Part shown: in pieces, positions 7,637-20,601 of the stretch
How the letters are laid out: each line of letters starts with the position of its first letter
Position numbering within the stretch: the stretch's first letter is position 1
Origin: Nonomuraea terrae
GTDB lineage: Bacteria > Actinomycetota > Actinomycetes > Streptosporangiales > Streptosporangiaceae
NCBI RefSeq assembly: GCF_004348995.1
Contig: NZ_SMKQ01000051.1
Coordinates: forward strand, 1 to 44,637
Reading direction: 5' to 3'
Length of the DNA stretch: 44,637 bases
Notes under the pieces: model-generated
The model's input: the letters and a program-made list of their open reading frames with translations, nothing else
Database searches by the model: none
What the model was told of the DNA's origin: nothing
Position numbers and translations under genes: made by a program

Positions 7637-10338
7637 TGGCCCGCAGAAGAGGCACGCCGTCTCCCGGCGGCCGACCGAACGACGACCGCTCGACAGGCTC
7701 GGCCGACGACACGGGCCGTAACGCCCGCTCCGCGGGACCCGCGGACGGCGTGCGCCGTAGCGGCGGCCGTTCGGCGAGCGCCGCGGAAGGCACGGGCCGC
7801 GGTGGTGGCCACGTTCCGGGCAACGGCTCCTGGCCTCATCCGGGTGACTCCGCCGTCTGGCAGGCGGGCGCCGACGCCCCGCACCACATGCCGTCCGACG
7901 GCCGGTGGGCGGGTGACGCCGCGCAGCACACGGCGTCCGACGGCTGGTGGGCGGGTGCTGACGCCGGTCAGGCGGGCCCCACAGGCCACGGTCGGTTGGG
8001 TCCGGGAGCCGATGGCGGCCGGCCTGTCACCGGCCGCCACGACGCCCGAGGCACCGACTGCTGGCCGGCGGCTGGTGACCCCCGTTCCACTCAGGGTGCC
8101 GAGGGTGGTTGGTTCGCAGGCGGCGAAGGCCGCTCCGCGAGCGGTGCCCAGGGTGGCTGGTCTGCGGCGGGTGACGTCCGGTCCGCTCAAGGCGCTGACA
8201 GCGGCTGGTTCGCGGGCGACGACGGTGGCGCGGGCAGAGGCGCTGGAGGTGGCTGGCCTGCGCCGCCCGGCGATGGCGGCCGGCCGATGACGGGTGGCGG
8301 CTCCACAGGTGAGCCGGGTCGGCCGGAGATCGGGAACGAGCGCCCGGCACCCGGTGACGGGCGGCGCGGCCGGTCAGCCGGTGGACGCGCCGCCCGACGG
8401 GCGGGGCGTACGCGCGACGGGCGATCTGCCGATCGCGCGGCCGGCGACTGGCAGGGGACCGGACAGAGCGACGGCACGTCACCGGTCGCGGGGCCAGGCG
8501 AAGACTTCTTCGCCACGAACACCGGCCGCGACCCCCGCACGGCAAGCGGAGGTTGGGACGCGGCGTACCCCGAACACGGTGGCCGGGACGCGCGCAGTCC
8601 GCGGGATGGCGGCCGGTCGGGTACGGGTTCTGGAAGCGGCAGTTGGGAAGCGGCGCGGCCCGAGAGCGGCGGCCGGCAGGCGGCGCGCTCCGGAAGTGGT
8701 AGTCGGGAGGCGGCGCGGCCGGAAAGTGGCGCTTGGGAGGCGGCGCCGCCGGAGAGTGGCGCTTGGGAGGCGGCGCCGCCGGAGAGTGGCGCTTGGGAGG
8801 CGGCGCCGCCGGAGAGTGGCGCTTGGGAGGCGGCGCGGCCGGAGAGTGGTGGCTGGGAAGCCACGGGTCCGGATGGCGGGCAACCTGGCGTGGCGGAACG
8901 CGGGCGCAGTGCTGCGGCGGCTTCCGGCGACGGCAGCCGGCAGGCGGCTCGCGCAGACAGCGGTTCCGGGTGGCAAGACGGCGCTGACGGTGGTCGTCGG
9001 CGGCGGAGCCGCTCGGACGGCGGGCGTCGGAGAAGTCGCGGCGACCGGGCGGCTGGGCACACCGACGGGTTCGAGGAGCTTCCTCGCGTCGACGATCCGG
9101 CCCAGGCCGACAGGCTCGCGAGGCCGTCTCGTTCCGCTGGGGCCGGGTGGGCCGAGGAGACCTCCCACCTCAGCGGTGTCATCGGCGACGAACGGATCGA
9201 CCGGGCATCCCGTTCCGGTGATGTAGCCGGGGGCTCGCAGATCGAGGGCGTGTCCCGTGCTGGTGGCCGTCGTGCGGTCCGGCGAGGTGAGGAAGTCGCC
9301 CGTTCCGGTGGTCCTGAGGGCCGGCGGGGTGAGGGGATGTCCCGTGGCGGTGGTTCTGCTCGGGGTGAGCGGGATCAGGAGTCGCAGTGGGAGTGGGCTT
9401 CTGAGGACGCCGGTGGTGAGGAGAACGGTTCTGCTGGGTTCGAGGGATTTCCTCGGGTCGGCGGACGCGCCCGGGCGGAGGCTGCGTCGCGCGACCTGGC
9501 GGCGCAGGCCGCCGAAGCCGGCGGGCGGTCGGGCGGTGCGGCCCGGCAGCGGCGGCGGCCTCCGCGCTCGGACTGGCAGTTCCCGGTGCTCACCGGTATG
9601 GGGCTGCGGCCGGAACAACAGCGGCTGATCGTCGTCATCGCCACGGTCGTCGTCGTGCTCGCGGGTGCCGGAGGTCTGGTGGCGGCCATCCAGTCGCTCG
9701 GCGACCACTCGCCCGAACGTCAGGCCGGCGCCGCCGTGATCGTCCCGGACGCGGCGCTGCCGCAGGTGTTCCACGGCTGGGGCTCGCCCAAGCTGTTCGC
9801 GCCTCTGGCCGAGCGTGCCGAGGACGCCAAGGCGCTCACCGAGAAGGAGGTGTTCGGGGAGAGCGAGTTGCCCGTCACCAAGAAGCTCAAGCTCAAGCTC
9901 GTCGCCAAACAGCTCGACGCCGACTGCGCCGCCGTGCTGTGGGGTGACAGCCTCCTCGAACAGGTGTCGGACGGCGGCTGCACCCAGGCCGCCCGAGGAC
10001 TGTATGCCAGCTCCGACGGCCGGTACGTGGGGCAGTACACGCTACTCAACCTCAAGGACGGCGAGTCGGCCGCGGGATTGGTCGACTCTTTGAAGACGCT
10101 TTACCGTGGCGGCTGGACGCACCCCCTTGAGTCCTCCAAGGCGGCCTTCCCCGCGGGAGGCTACTCCGAGGCCGGGGGTTACGCGCTGGGTCACTACGTC
10201 GGTCTGGTGTGGATCGGCAGGGTCGACGGCGCGGAGCCCGACACCGAGGACGACTTCGTCTCCCTCACCCTGGCCTTGCGCGGAGCGGAGAAGGCCATCT
10301 ACCGCCGTGTCGTCGCCGTCACGGGGCCGTCCTCCTGA
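7636..10338 (+). CDS. Repeat-rich membrane-anchored protein with a C-terminal extracytoplasmic domain
   Basis: 900 residues from ATG at 7636, which overlaps the previous stop (TGATG). Residues 1 to about 650 are Gly/Ser/Arg/Ala-rich and low complexity, with degenerate ~20-residue repeats near the start (GGWFAG-type) and seven 10-residue repeats (AWEAAPPESG-like) at 8641-8850. One transmembrane segment (about 664-688) follows, then a folded domain of about 200 residues with Cys764 and Cys782 in DADCAAVLWG...GGCTQAARG, a likely disulfide. Topology should be N-inside, so the repeats are cytoplasmic and the Cys domain outside. The Cys domain recurs in the gene at 10687. I do not recognise the family or function. 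Confidence 0.75.
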   Translation: MARRRGTPSPGGRPNDDRSTGSADDTGRNARSAGPADGVRRSGGRSASAAEGTGRGGGHVPGNGSWPHPGDSAVWQAGADAPHHMPSDGRWAGDAAQHTASDGWWAGADAGQAGPTGHGRLGPGADGGRPVTGRHDARGTDCWPAAGDPRSTQGAEGGWFAGGEGRSASGAQGGWSAAGDVRSAQGADSGWFAGDDGGAGRGAGGGWPAPPGDGGRPMTGGGSTGEPGRPEIGNERPAPGDGRRGRSAGGRAARRAGRTRDGRSADRAAGDWQGTGQSDGTSPVAGPGEDFFATNTGRDPRTASGGWDAAYPEHGGRDARSPRDGGRSGTGSGSGSWEAARPESGGRQAARSGSGSREAARPESGAWEAAPPESGAWEAAPPESGAWEAAPPESGAWEAARPESGGWEATGPDGGQPGVAERGRSAAAASGDGSRQAARADSGSGWQDGADGGRRRRSRSDGGRRRSRGDRAAGHTDGFEELPRVDDPAQADRLARPSRSAGAGWAEETSHLSGVIGDERIDRASRSGDVAGGSQIEGVSRAGGRRAVRRGEEVARSGGPEGRRGEGMSRGGGSARGERDQESQWEWASEDAGGEENGSAGFEGFPRVGGRARAEAASRDLAAQAAEAGGRSGGAARQRRRPPRSDWQFPVLTGMGLRPEQQRLIVVIATVVVVLAGAGGLVAAIQSLGDHSPERQAGAAVIVPDAALPQVFHGWGSPKLFAPLAERAEDAKALTEKEVFGESELPVTKKLKLKLVAKQLDADCAAVLWGDSLLEQVSDGGCTQAARGLYASSDGRYVGQYTLLNLKDGESAAGLVDSLKTLYRGGWTHPLESSKAAFPAGGYSEAGGYALGHYVGLVWIGRVDGAEPDTEDDFVSLTLALRGAEKAIYRRVVAVTGPSS
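8641..8850 (+). repeat. Seven tandem 30-bp repeats, in frame
   Basis: Units begin at 8641, 8671, 8701, 8731, 8761, 8791 and 8821. Those at 8731, 8761 and 8791 are identical; the outer ones have a few changes. Each encodes ten residues around (A/S/G)WEAA(P/R)PESG. The period is a multiple of three, so copy number can change without breaking the frame. Confidence 0.95.
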
Positions 10339-10649
10339 TGCCGTTCGAAGTGGTCGTGGGCGGGGGAGAGCGCGCCCCGGTGCGGTGCCGCGCCGGCGAA
10401 GCGGCCCACCGCGTCGCCCTGAGCGCTGCTCGTCCGCGTGGCGCCGCGTCGTGCGGTCACGGCGCCGTTCGGCGTGGTCATGGGCGTCGTCCACACGGTG
10501 ACGGTGCCGTGCGGGGTGGTCGTGGTGACGGCCGTCGTGGTGACGGTGGCGTCCGATGCGGTGGTGGGGCCTTCTGGGGTCGCCATGGTGAGGGTTCGTG
10601 CGGCCGGGGGTTGTTCGGCGTGGTCGTAGGTGTGGGAGCGGTGGTCTGA
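10338..10649 (+). CDS. Possible small Gly/Arg-rich ORF
   Basis: A 103-codon frame begins with ATG overlapping the previous stop by TGATG, the junction style used by the two genes before it. The product is Gly/Arg/His-rich, and its middle third uses many T-ending codons (GGT, CGT), unlike its neighbours. No domain or membrane segment is visible, and other frames here are also open. It may be a real coupled gene or merely a spacer left by duplication of the flanking domain. Confidence 0.3.
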   Translation: MPFEVVVGGGERAPVRCRAGEAAHRVALSAARPRGAASCGHGAVRRGHGRRPHGDGAVRGGRGDGRRGDGGVRCGGGAFWGRHGEGSCGRGLFGVVVGVGAVV

Positions 10650-10686
10650 TGCCATGCAACGTCGTCGGTTCGGGGGAGACTGGCTG

Positions 10687-11277
10687 ATGTCCCGACGTGT
10701 CGTCATTCCTGTCGTGGTGGCCGCTGGTGTGGTGGCTGTCGCCGTGGCCGGGTGGTTGTGGCTGCGTGGGGAGGAGCCGCGGCCGGCCATGTTCCACGCT
10801 GAGCCGACCTCCGCCTTCTACGCGGCCATCGACTCCCGGCAGGCCGACGCCGCGCCGCTGACCCTCGACGAGGTCTTCACTCCGGCCACCCGCACTCTGG
10901 GCGCACTGACTCTGGACGCCACGGCGCAGTTCGGCGACTGTGCCGAGGTCCTGTGGGGTGTCTCGGCCGAGGGATGCACACAGGCACTCCAGGCCACGTA
11001 CCGGGGCGGGGGGATGGCGGGGCAGTTCGTCATCTTCAACCTCGGTGACGGACGGGCGGCGGACGCGCTGGTGACGGGGCTGCGCAAGGACGGGTTCGTA
11101 CGGCAGGGCATCGCGTTCGACGCCGCCGGCAGCAGCGCCCAGGTCCGCGCCATGGGCCACTTCGTGACGGTGAGCTGGGTGGGCGGGAAGGCGAGCGCGG
11201 ACGACTTGGTGGGGGCCCTCGTCGCCCTCGACGGCCTCGGTCGCGTGGTCCAGAACCGCGTCGTCGCGGCCACCTGA
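10687..11277 (+). CDS. Membrane-anchored protein sharing the Cys domain of the upstream repeat protein
   Basis: 196 residues from ATG at 10687, preceded by GGGGGAG at good spacing; ATG at 10654 would add 11 residues. A transmembrane segment (about 5-28) is followed by a domain of about 165 residues. Cys85 and Cys97 lie in GDCAEVLWG...EGCTQALQATY. The pattern DCxxVLWG, GCTQA, a GQ(F/Y) strand, NLxDG, LV and a final (V/L)xW(V/I)G(K/R) strand matches the C-terminal domain of the 7636-10338 protein, so the two are paralogues, probably from tandem duplication. The long low-complexity N-terminus is absent. It is a likely extracytoplasmic protein of unknown function. Confidence 0.75.
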   Translation: MSRRVVIPVVVAAGVVAVAVAGWLWLRGEEPRPAMFHAEPTSAFYAAIDSRQADAAPLTLDEVFTPATRTLGALTLDATAQFGDCAEVLWGVSAEGCTQALQATYRGGGMAGQFVIFNLGDGRAADALVTGLRKDGFVRQGIAFDAAGSSAQVRAMGHFVTVSWVGGKASADDLVGALVALDGLGRVVQNRVVAAT

Positions 11278-11440
11278 ACCGGCCAACCCGTAGCGCCCGT
11301 CGGGGAGCGCCGATCCCTGACCCGTCGCCCCCGCGACCGCTGAGGTGTTGGGCTGGGCCGCTGATCTTCGAGAGAGCGTCTGTGTACTCGGCCAGCGGGG
11401 TGAGGCGGTTGCCGAGCTGCCCGGTGGGCGGTGGTCCAGC

Positions 11441-12166
11441 TCATGGCTTCGTGGGTTGGCTGGGAGGGTCCCGTGTGGCGTTCCCGCCCGCGTCCGAGCG
11501 CCAGGACCAGCACGGGCCGCTCCCCTCGGGCCGGCGCTCGGGCTTGTCCTCCCACGCCTCGCCGCGGCCGTAGGGCGTCATGTCGAGCAGGCTCAAGGAA
11601 CCGTTGACCGGCTCGTTGCCGCGGCCCGTCGTCGAGTAGGTGAGGAACACGCGGTCGCCGTCGCGCAGGAAGCAGGTGATGTGACCCATGCTGCCGCCGA
11701 CCGGCGGGTCCACGTCGCGCACCGAGTACCAGGGCTGGGTGTAGCCCATGAACTCGACGTAGGAGGCCACCTCGTCCTACCTGCCCGTGGTCAGGATCGC
11801 GAACGAGACGCCGCGGGCGTTGAGGTGGGCGGCGTCCTTCAGGTGCCAGGCCGTGGTGGTGCAGCCCTTGCACTGCCCCTGGTGCGGCGCGTCGTCGTAC
11901 CACATGTGCTGGTGGACCACGAGTTCGTCGCGGCCATGGAACAGGTGCGGGAACGGGACCGGGCCGTCGGCGCCGACGACCTCCACCGTCCCGTCGAGCT
12001 CCACCATCGGCAGCCGGCGGCGGGCCGCCGCGATGGCGCCGCCCTCGCGGGTGTGGGCCTTCTCGCGGACCAGGAGCTCGTCACGGGCGGTCCGCCAGGT
12101 GACCAGGTCGACGATGGGCGGGCGGCCGGGCAGCGCGGTGTTCGGGTCACTCGGCGTGGTCGTCAT
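11441..12166 (-). pseudogene. DUF899 thioredoxin-like protein, interrupted by an amber codon
   Basis: The frame from ATG at 12166 encodes PFPHLFHGRDELVVHQHMWYDD, then QCKGCTTTAWHLKDAAHLNARGVSFAILTTGR, and stops at TAG (11779-11777). The same frame then continues DEVASYVEFMGYTQPWYSV ... GHITCFLRDGDRVFLTYSTTGRG ... YGRGEAWED to a stop at 11441. Both halves match the DUF899 family, whose members have a thioredoxin-like fold and this FMG-PWYS / FLRDGD-VF-TYST pattern. No base is lost: one codon, probably Trp TGG, has become TAG, giving 241 codons in all. Unless the amber codon is read through, the protein is truncated at 129 residues and lacks its second half. Confidence 0.85.
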
Positions 12167-12196
12167 GGTGTCCTCGGTGGTGTCTCGTGCCGCGCA

Positions 12197-12210
12197 GCGT
12201 CGTACGACGC
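12197..12210. promoter_or_regulatory. 14-bp perfect palindrome upstream of the DUF899 gene
   Basis: GCGTCGTACGACGC lies about 30 nt upstream of the DUF899 start and is followed by a further half-site, TACGACGG. It is placed like an operator. The rest of the roughly 400-nt gap (12167-12569) holds nothing else I can name. Confidence 0.4.
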
Positions 12211-12569
12211 GCTACGACGGTCACCAGGACAGACCCGAGACCCGGCCGGAACTCATCGTGGCAGGGGCCTCGGTGGGGACCGCCGACCTCTGAGGCGTAG
12301 CCGCGAGATGGCGCGCATTGGTCAGGCGGCCGACCGTGTCGGCCGGTGGGGACGGCGGTGCCTGTGTCGGTAGGGCGGACAGGCGGTGGAGGGCGGCCTC
12401 GCGGGCAGGGTGTCGGGTCACTCGGCTGTCCGACGATCAGGGTGTGCACCCGTTCCTTGATAAGAGGACGTGGGTGGCCAGAAGCGACGCTGGGGGCGTG
12501 GTCGTCCTGGTGCGGTGGCGATCTGTGAGGCCTGGGCGGCCAAGACGGTCGCCGTCCACGGCGCCGCCG

Positions 12570-14117
12570 CTAGAGGGTGGTGGTGAGGGCGGTGACCGTG
12601 GTGGTTACGGCGGCTGGTAGAGCCGTCAGGTGGTGGAGGGGGGTTTCGAGCGGTGTCAGGTCGTCGGACCAGGGGGCTGCCTGGCGGATCAGGGTGCGGG
12701 CGTCGTTCTTCGTGAGGGCCGTGCCTTGGGAGCGGGCGACGGCGATCAGGGCTTCGCGCCAGGTGTTGGCCAGTTTGGCGTGGCCGTTGTCGAGGATGCG
12801 GCGCAGGACCGAGGCGGCCTCGTCGGTGGGTTGCGGGAGGCGTACGGCGTCGAGGATGCCGTCGCCGGGGCGCAGGTCGTACACGGTGGAGAGGGGTTGC
12901 GGGAGCGGCGGGAGCGCGCCGGAGAGCAGGACGCGGACCTGGGGGGCGCGGGTCGCGAGGAGCAGGCGGGGGAGTGCGGACTCCAGGCCCGGTGGCACGG
13001 CTACGGCGACGCGCTCCGGCGCGGCGGCGTATGGCTTGGCGAGCCATGTCGGGAGTTTGACCCGCGGTGGTGTGAGGTCCTTGGGCCAGTCGCCTACCAG
13101 TAGGTCCGGCGCGAAGCCTTCCAGGGCCGTCGCCGAGGTCGTGGACGCGCCGGCGGCGCTTTCGACGGACTGAGGGCCCTGGGTGTAGATGGCGGTGGAC
13201 AGGCGGCTCAGGCGTGACTGGACGGCGGGGCGGGTCTTGGAAGTCGGGCGCAGGATGTACAGGTCGGCCGCCGACCCGATGGCTTCCGCCCCGAAATATC
13301 GGTTGAAGTCGGGATAAACGGCTTCGTAGACCAGGTTGAGCTGTGACAGCTCCTGCTGCACCTTCAGGGCCAGCATCGGCGTGCGCTCGCTGGCGCCGTA
13401 CGCCAGCAGCACCCGCCCGTCGTCCTTCAGCCCCTCCAGGGCGCGCGCCACGAACAGGCCCGTGCCCTCCGGCGTGTACGGCGGGTCGGTGACGGCGAGG
13501 TCGTGCTCGCGCGCGGACGGCGGCAGCCCCAGCCGCAGGTCGGCCCAGCGGGTGCGGACGCCCAGCCCCTGCTCGTCGATGTAGGCCAGGATGCGCTCGT
13601 CGACGTCGACCACCGTGACGTCGGCCTCGGGATGGACGAGCTTGACGGCCAGCGAGGTCAGGTCGTGGTCGCCCACGCACAGCAGCCGTGCGCCCGGCAG
13701 CCAGAACCGGGCGCCGAGCAGCAGCGCCCGCCGCAGCACGGTCTCGGGCGTGGCGGAGACGTGGTCGAGCACATGGCGGGCCCGCGGCGCCTTCGCGATC
13801 AGGTCGGTGAGCCGGTCGAGCACGTGGCCGTAGTGGGGCACGAGGTGGGCCACCGGGTCTTCCGGCGGCGGCGCAACGGCCAGGAGGTCCTGGTAGTCGG
13901 GCGCGTCGACGAGCGGCATGCGGAACCGGTCGCCGTCGTGCTCCAGGGGGAGCTCCCGGACGAGCGACTCGACGGTGCGCCGGGACGTGGCGCTCTGTCG
14001 GACCACGTCGGCCAGCGTCCACCACTGGCCGTCGCTCAGCAGCGCCAGCGCGTGCCGCAACCGCCTGCTGTCGGCCCCGGCCTCCGCGAGCAGCCGCTCG
14101 ACCCCCTCACGCTCCAT
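12570..14117 (-). CDS. BpsA-like (branched polyamine synthase family) protein
   Basis: 515 residues. A winged-helix-like N-terminus (about 20-65, [24 protein letters not shown]) precedes a class I methyltransferase-type fold with GDHDLTS (149-155), VVDVDER (about 169-175) and DPPYTPEG (211-218). This order and these motifs match archaeal/thermophile N4-bis(aminopropyl)spermidine synthases, which transfer aminopropyl groups from decarboxylated SAM; actinobacterial homologues are annotated in the same family. Those enzymes are about 350 residues; the extra C-terminal region here (about 300-515) matches nothing I know. A methyltransferase role is an alternative. It is divergent from gltB, with tandem palindromes between. 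Confidence 0.65.
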   Translation of the reverse strand: MEREGVERLLAEAGADSRRLRHALALLSDGQWWTLADVVRQSATSRRTVESLVRELPLEHDGDRFRMPLVDAPDYQDLLAVAPPPEDPVAHLVPHYGHVLDRLTDLIAKAPRARHVLDHVSATPETVLRRALLLGARFWLPGARLLCVGDHDLTSLAVKLVHPEADVTVVDVDERILAYIDEQGLGVRTRWADLRLGLPPSAREHDLAVTDPPYTPEGTGLFVARALEGLKDDGRVLLAYGASERTPMLALKVQQELSQLNLVYEAVYPDFNRYFGAEAIGSAADLYILRPTSKTRPAVQSRLSRLSTAIYTQGPQSVESAAGASTTSATALEGFAPDLLVGDWPKDLTPPRVKLPTWLAKPYAAAPERVAVAVPPGLESALPRLLLATRAPQVRVLLSGALPPLPQPLSTVYDLRPGDGILDAVRLPQPTDEAASVLRRILDNGHAKLANTWREALIAVARSQGTALTKNDARTLIRQAAPWSDDLTPLETPLHHLTALPAAVTTTVTALTTTL

Positions 14118-14145
14118 GGTGGCACCCTATCGACCTCTCGTCCGG

Positions 14146-14222
14146 CTCGTCCGCCCAGGCGGAACCGGCTCGTTCGCCCAGGCGGAAATCGTCGCGCGGA
14201 TCGGGAATTCCGCCCGCCTGGT
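14146..14222. promoter_or_regulatory. Tandem palindromes in the gltB upstream region
   Basis: CTCGTCCGCCCAGGCGGAA (14146-14164) recurs with one change at 14169-14187, a 23-bp period. Each contains an imperfect palindrome of the type TCCGCC-CA-GGCGGA. A related inverted element (ATTCCGCCCGCCTGG) lies about 20 bp further on. Clustered symmetric sites between the divergent BpsA-like gene and gltB suggest operators. The binding protein is unknown. Confidence 0.5.
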
Positions 14223-14399
14223 CCGGGGTTTGGGATAAGGAGTTCGCATGCTGGGATGGTGGCCAATGTTCGCAATGCGGACGCTGTGGGCACCATTCCG
14301 GCAGGGTGCGGTAATCTCTACCCACGATATGCAGCAGGGCCAACGTCGTCCCCGCCTGTACAGCAGTTCATGACAGACGATGACGACGGGAGGGATTCA

Positions 14400-18905
<4,506 letters not shown>

Positions 18906-18980
18906 CCCGCCGTAACGAGCCTGGCCATGATGCCCGGCTGTGCTTGTCAACCACTGTTCAGGGCTAAGGGAGGCGTACCG

Positions 18981-20459
18981 ATGGCTGACCCCAAGGGTTT
19001 TCTCACGCACGACCGGGAGCTGCCGGCGCGCCGCCCCGTGGACGTGCGCATCAGCGACTGGCGTGAGGTCTATCAGGACTTCTCGCAGGAGAAGCTGACC
19101 AAGCAGGCGGCCCGCTGCATGGACTGCGGCATCCCGTTCTGCCACAACGGCTGCCCGCTGGGCAACCTCATCCCCGAGTGGAACGACCTCGTCTACCGCA
19201 CCGACTGGCGCGAGGCGATCGAGCGGCTGCACGCCACGAACAACTTCCCGGAGTTCACCGGCAGGCTCTGCCCGGCTCCGTGCGAGGCGGCGTGCGTGCT
19301 CGGCATCAACTCCGACCCGGTGGCGATCAAGCGGGTCGAGGTCGAGATCATCGATCGGGCGTTCTCCGAGGGCTGGGTGACCCCGCAGCCGGCGCCCGTC
19401 AGGACCGGCAGGAGGGTCGCGGTCGTCGGCTCGGGGCCCGCGGGCCTGGCCGCCGCCCAGCAGCTGACCAGGGCCGGGCACGACGTGGTGGTGTTCGAGC
19501 GCGCCGACCGCATCGGCGGCCTGCTGCGTTACGGCATCCCCGAGTTCAAGATGGAGAAGCGCCACATCGACCGGCGCCTGGCGCAGATGCGGGCCGAGGG
19601 CACCGAGTTCCGCACCGGCGTCAACGTCGGTGTCGACGTCACGGCCGCCCAGCTGCGCGAGCAGTTCGACGCCGTGGTGCTCGCGGGCGGCGCCACCCAG
19701 TGGCGCGACCTGCCGGTGCCCGGGCGCGAGCTCAAGGGCGTCCACCAGGCGATGGAATACCTGCCGCTGTCCAACAAGGTCCAGGAGGGCGACTTCGACC
19801 GGTCGCCGATCTCGGCCGAGGGCAAGCACGTGGTGGTCATCGGCGGCGGTGACACCGGCGCCGACTGCATCGGCACGGCGATCCGGCAGGGCGCCGCGTC
19901 GGTCACCCAGCTGGAGATCATGCCGACGCCGCCTCAGACGCGGCCCGACAACCAGCCGTGGCCGACGTACCCGATGTTGTTCAAGGTGGAGAGCGCCCAC
20001 GAGGAGCTGGCCGAGCAGGGTGGCGAGCGCCTGTACGCCGTCTCCACCACGGAGTTCGTCGGCGACGCCGACGGCAACGTGCGGGCGCTGCGGCTGGTCG
20101 GCGTCGAGGGGCCGCAGGCCGGGTTCAAGCCGATCCCCGGCACCGAGCGGGAGATCCCGGCCGAGCTGGTCACGCTGTCCATGGGCTTCGTCGGGCCGGA
20201 GAAGGGCTCGCTGCTGCAGGACCTGGCCGAGGCCGCCGGCGACGGCTTCTACGATGCCAGGGGCAACGTGGCGCGCGACAAGACGTACATGTCGAAGGTG
20301 GACGGCGTGTTCGTGGCCGGTGACATGGGCCGCGGGCAGTCGCTCATCGTGTGGGCCATCGCCGAGGGGCGCGCCGCCGCCTCGGGTGTGGACCGGTTCC
20401 TGACCGGGGACACGGCACTGCCGTACCCGATCCTGCCGACCGCGCGCCCGCTGGTCTGA
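18981..20459 (+). CDS. gltD: Glutamate synthase, small (beta) subunit
   Basis: 492 residues; ATG at 18981 follows AAGGGAGG. It passes electrons from NADPH through FAD and 4Fe-4S clusters to GltB. The N-terminal cluster ligands are visible as Cys46-x2-Cys49-x4-Cys54-x3-Cys58 ([13 protein letters not shown]), with a second set in [13 protein letters not shown] binds at GSGPAG (150-155), and the NADPH fold has GGGDTGAD from about 288. The C-terminal motif [14 protein letters not shown] is typical. It forms an operon with gltB, ending in a strong hairpin. Confidence 0.97.
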   Translation: MADPKGFLTHDRELPARRPVDVRISDWREVYQDFSQEKLTKQAARCMDCGIPFCHNGCPLGNLIPEWNDLVYRTDWREAIERLHATNNFPEFTGRLCPAPCEAACVLGINSDPVAIKRVEVEIIDRAFSEGWVTPQPAPVRTGRRVAVVGSGPAGLAAAQQLTRAGHDVVVFERADRIGGLLRYGIPEFKMEKRHIDRRLAQMRAEGTEFRTGVNVGVDVTAAQLREQFDAVVLAGGATQWRDLPVPGRELKGVHQAMEYLPLSNKVQEGDFDRSPISAEGKHVVVIGGGDTGADCIGTAIRQGAASVTQLEIMPTPPQTRPDNQPWPTYPMLFKVESAHEELAEQGGERLYAVSTTEFVGDADGNVRALRLVGVEGPQAGFKPIPGTEREIPAELVTLSMGFVGPEKGSLLQDLAEAAGDGFYDARGNVARDKTYMSKVDGVFVAGDMGRGQSLIVWAIAEGRAAASGVDRFLTGDTALPYPILPTARPLV

Positions 20460-20465
20460 TCCCGC

Positions 20466-20500
20466 GTGCAGGCGGGCCCGGGATCCCGGCCCGCCTGCAC
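20466..20500 (+). terminator. Terminator hairpin after gltD
   Basis: GTGCAGGCGGGCC pairs perfectly with GGCCCGCCTGCAC (13 bp) around a 9-nt loop, starting 6 nt after the gltD stop. There is no U-tract, as is common in high-GC actinomycetes. Confidence 0.75.
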
Positions 20501-20520
20501 GCCCGCTTCGCCCCCCATCG

Positions 20521-20534
20521 ACCGAAATTTCGGT
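20521..20534. promoter_or_regulatory. ACCGAAATTTCGGT palindrome upstream of the subtilase gene
   Basis: A 14-bp perfect palindrome about 70 nt upstream of the lipoprotein-subtilase start. Its 12-bp core, CCGAAATTTCGG, recurs at 28087-28098 upstream of the first amino-acid-binding-protein gene. The A/T-rich symmetry is striking in this GC-rich DNA. Confidence 0.5.
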
Positions 20535-20601
20535 ACTAGGTTGCATCACTCGATGACTGTCGGGAAGATGCAGATTCTGCGGCATATCGGATGGGGGAAC
20601 T

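Noticed and set aside
8641..8850. CRISPR-like array of 30-bp repeats
   Set aside because: The units are directly adjacent without unique spacers, and no cas genes are nearby. They are coding tandem repeats; the 43941-44030 repeats are rejected for the same reason.
10299..10790. 163-codon minus-strand ORF over the spacer between the paralogues
   Set aside because: Thr/His/Pro-rich low-complexity translation antisense to better-supported plus-strand genes, without start signals.
11345..12373. 342-codon plus-strand ORF covering the DUF899 gene
   Set aside because: It is the shadow of the DUF899 frame; the minus strand carries clear family motifs on both sides of the amber codon.
13503..14399. 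Long N-terminal extension of gltB
   Set aside because: The in-frame extension runs antisense through the BpsA-like gene and would bury the Cys24 nucleophile that must become N-terminal; the ribosome site is at 14400.
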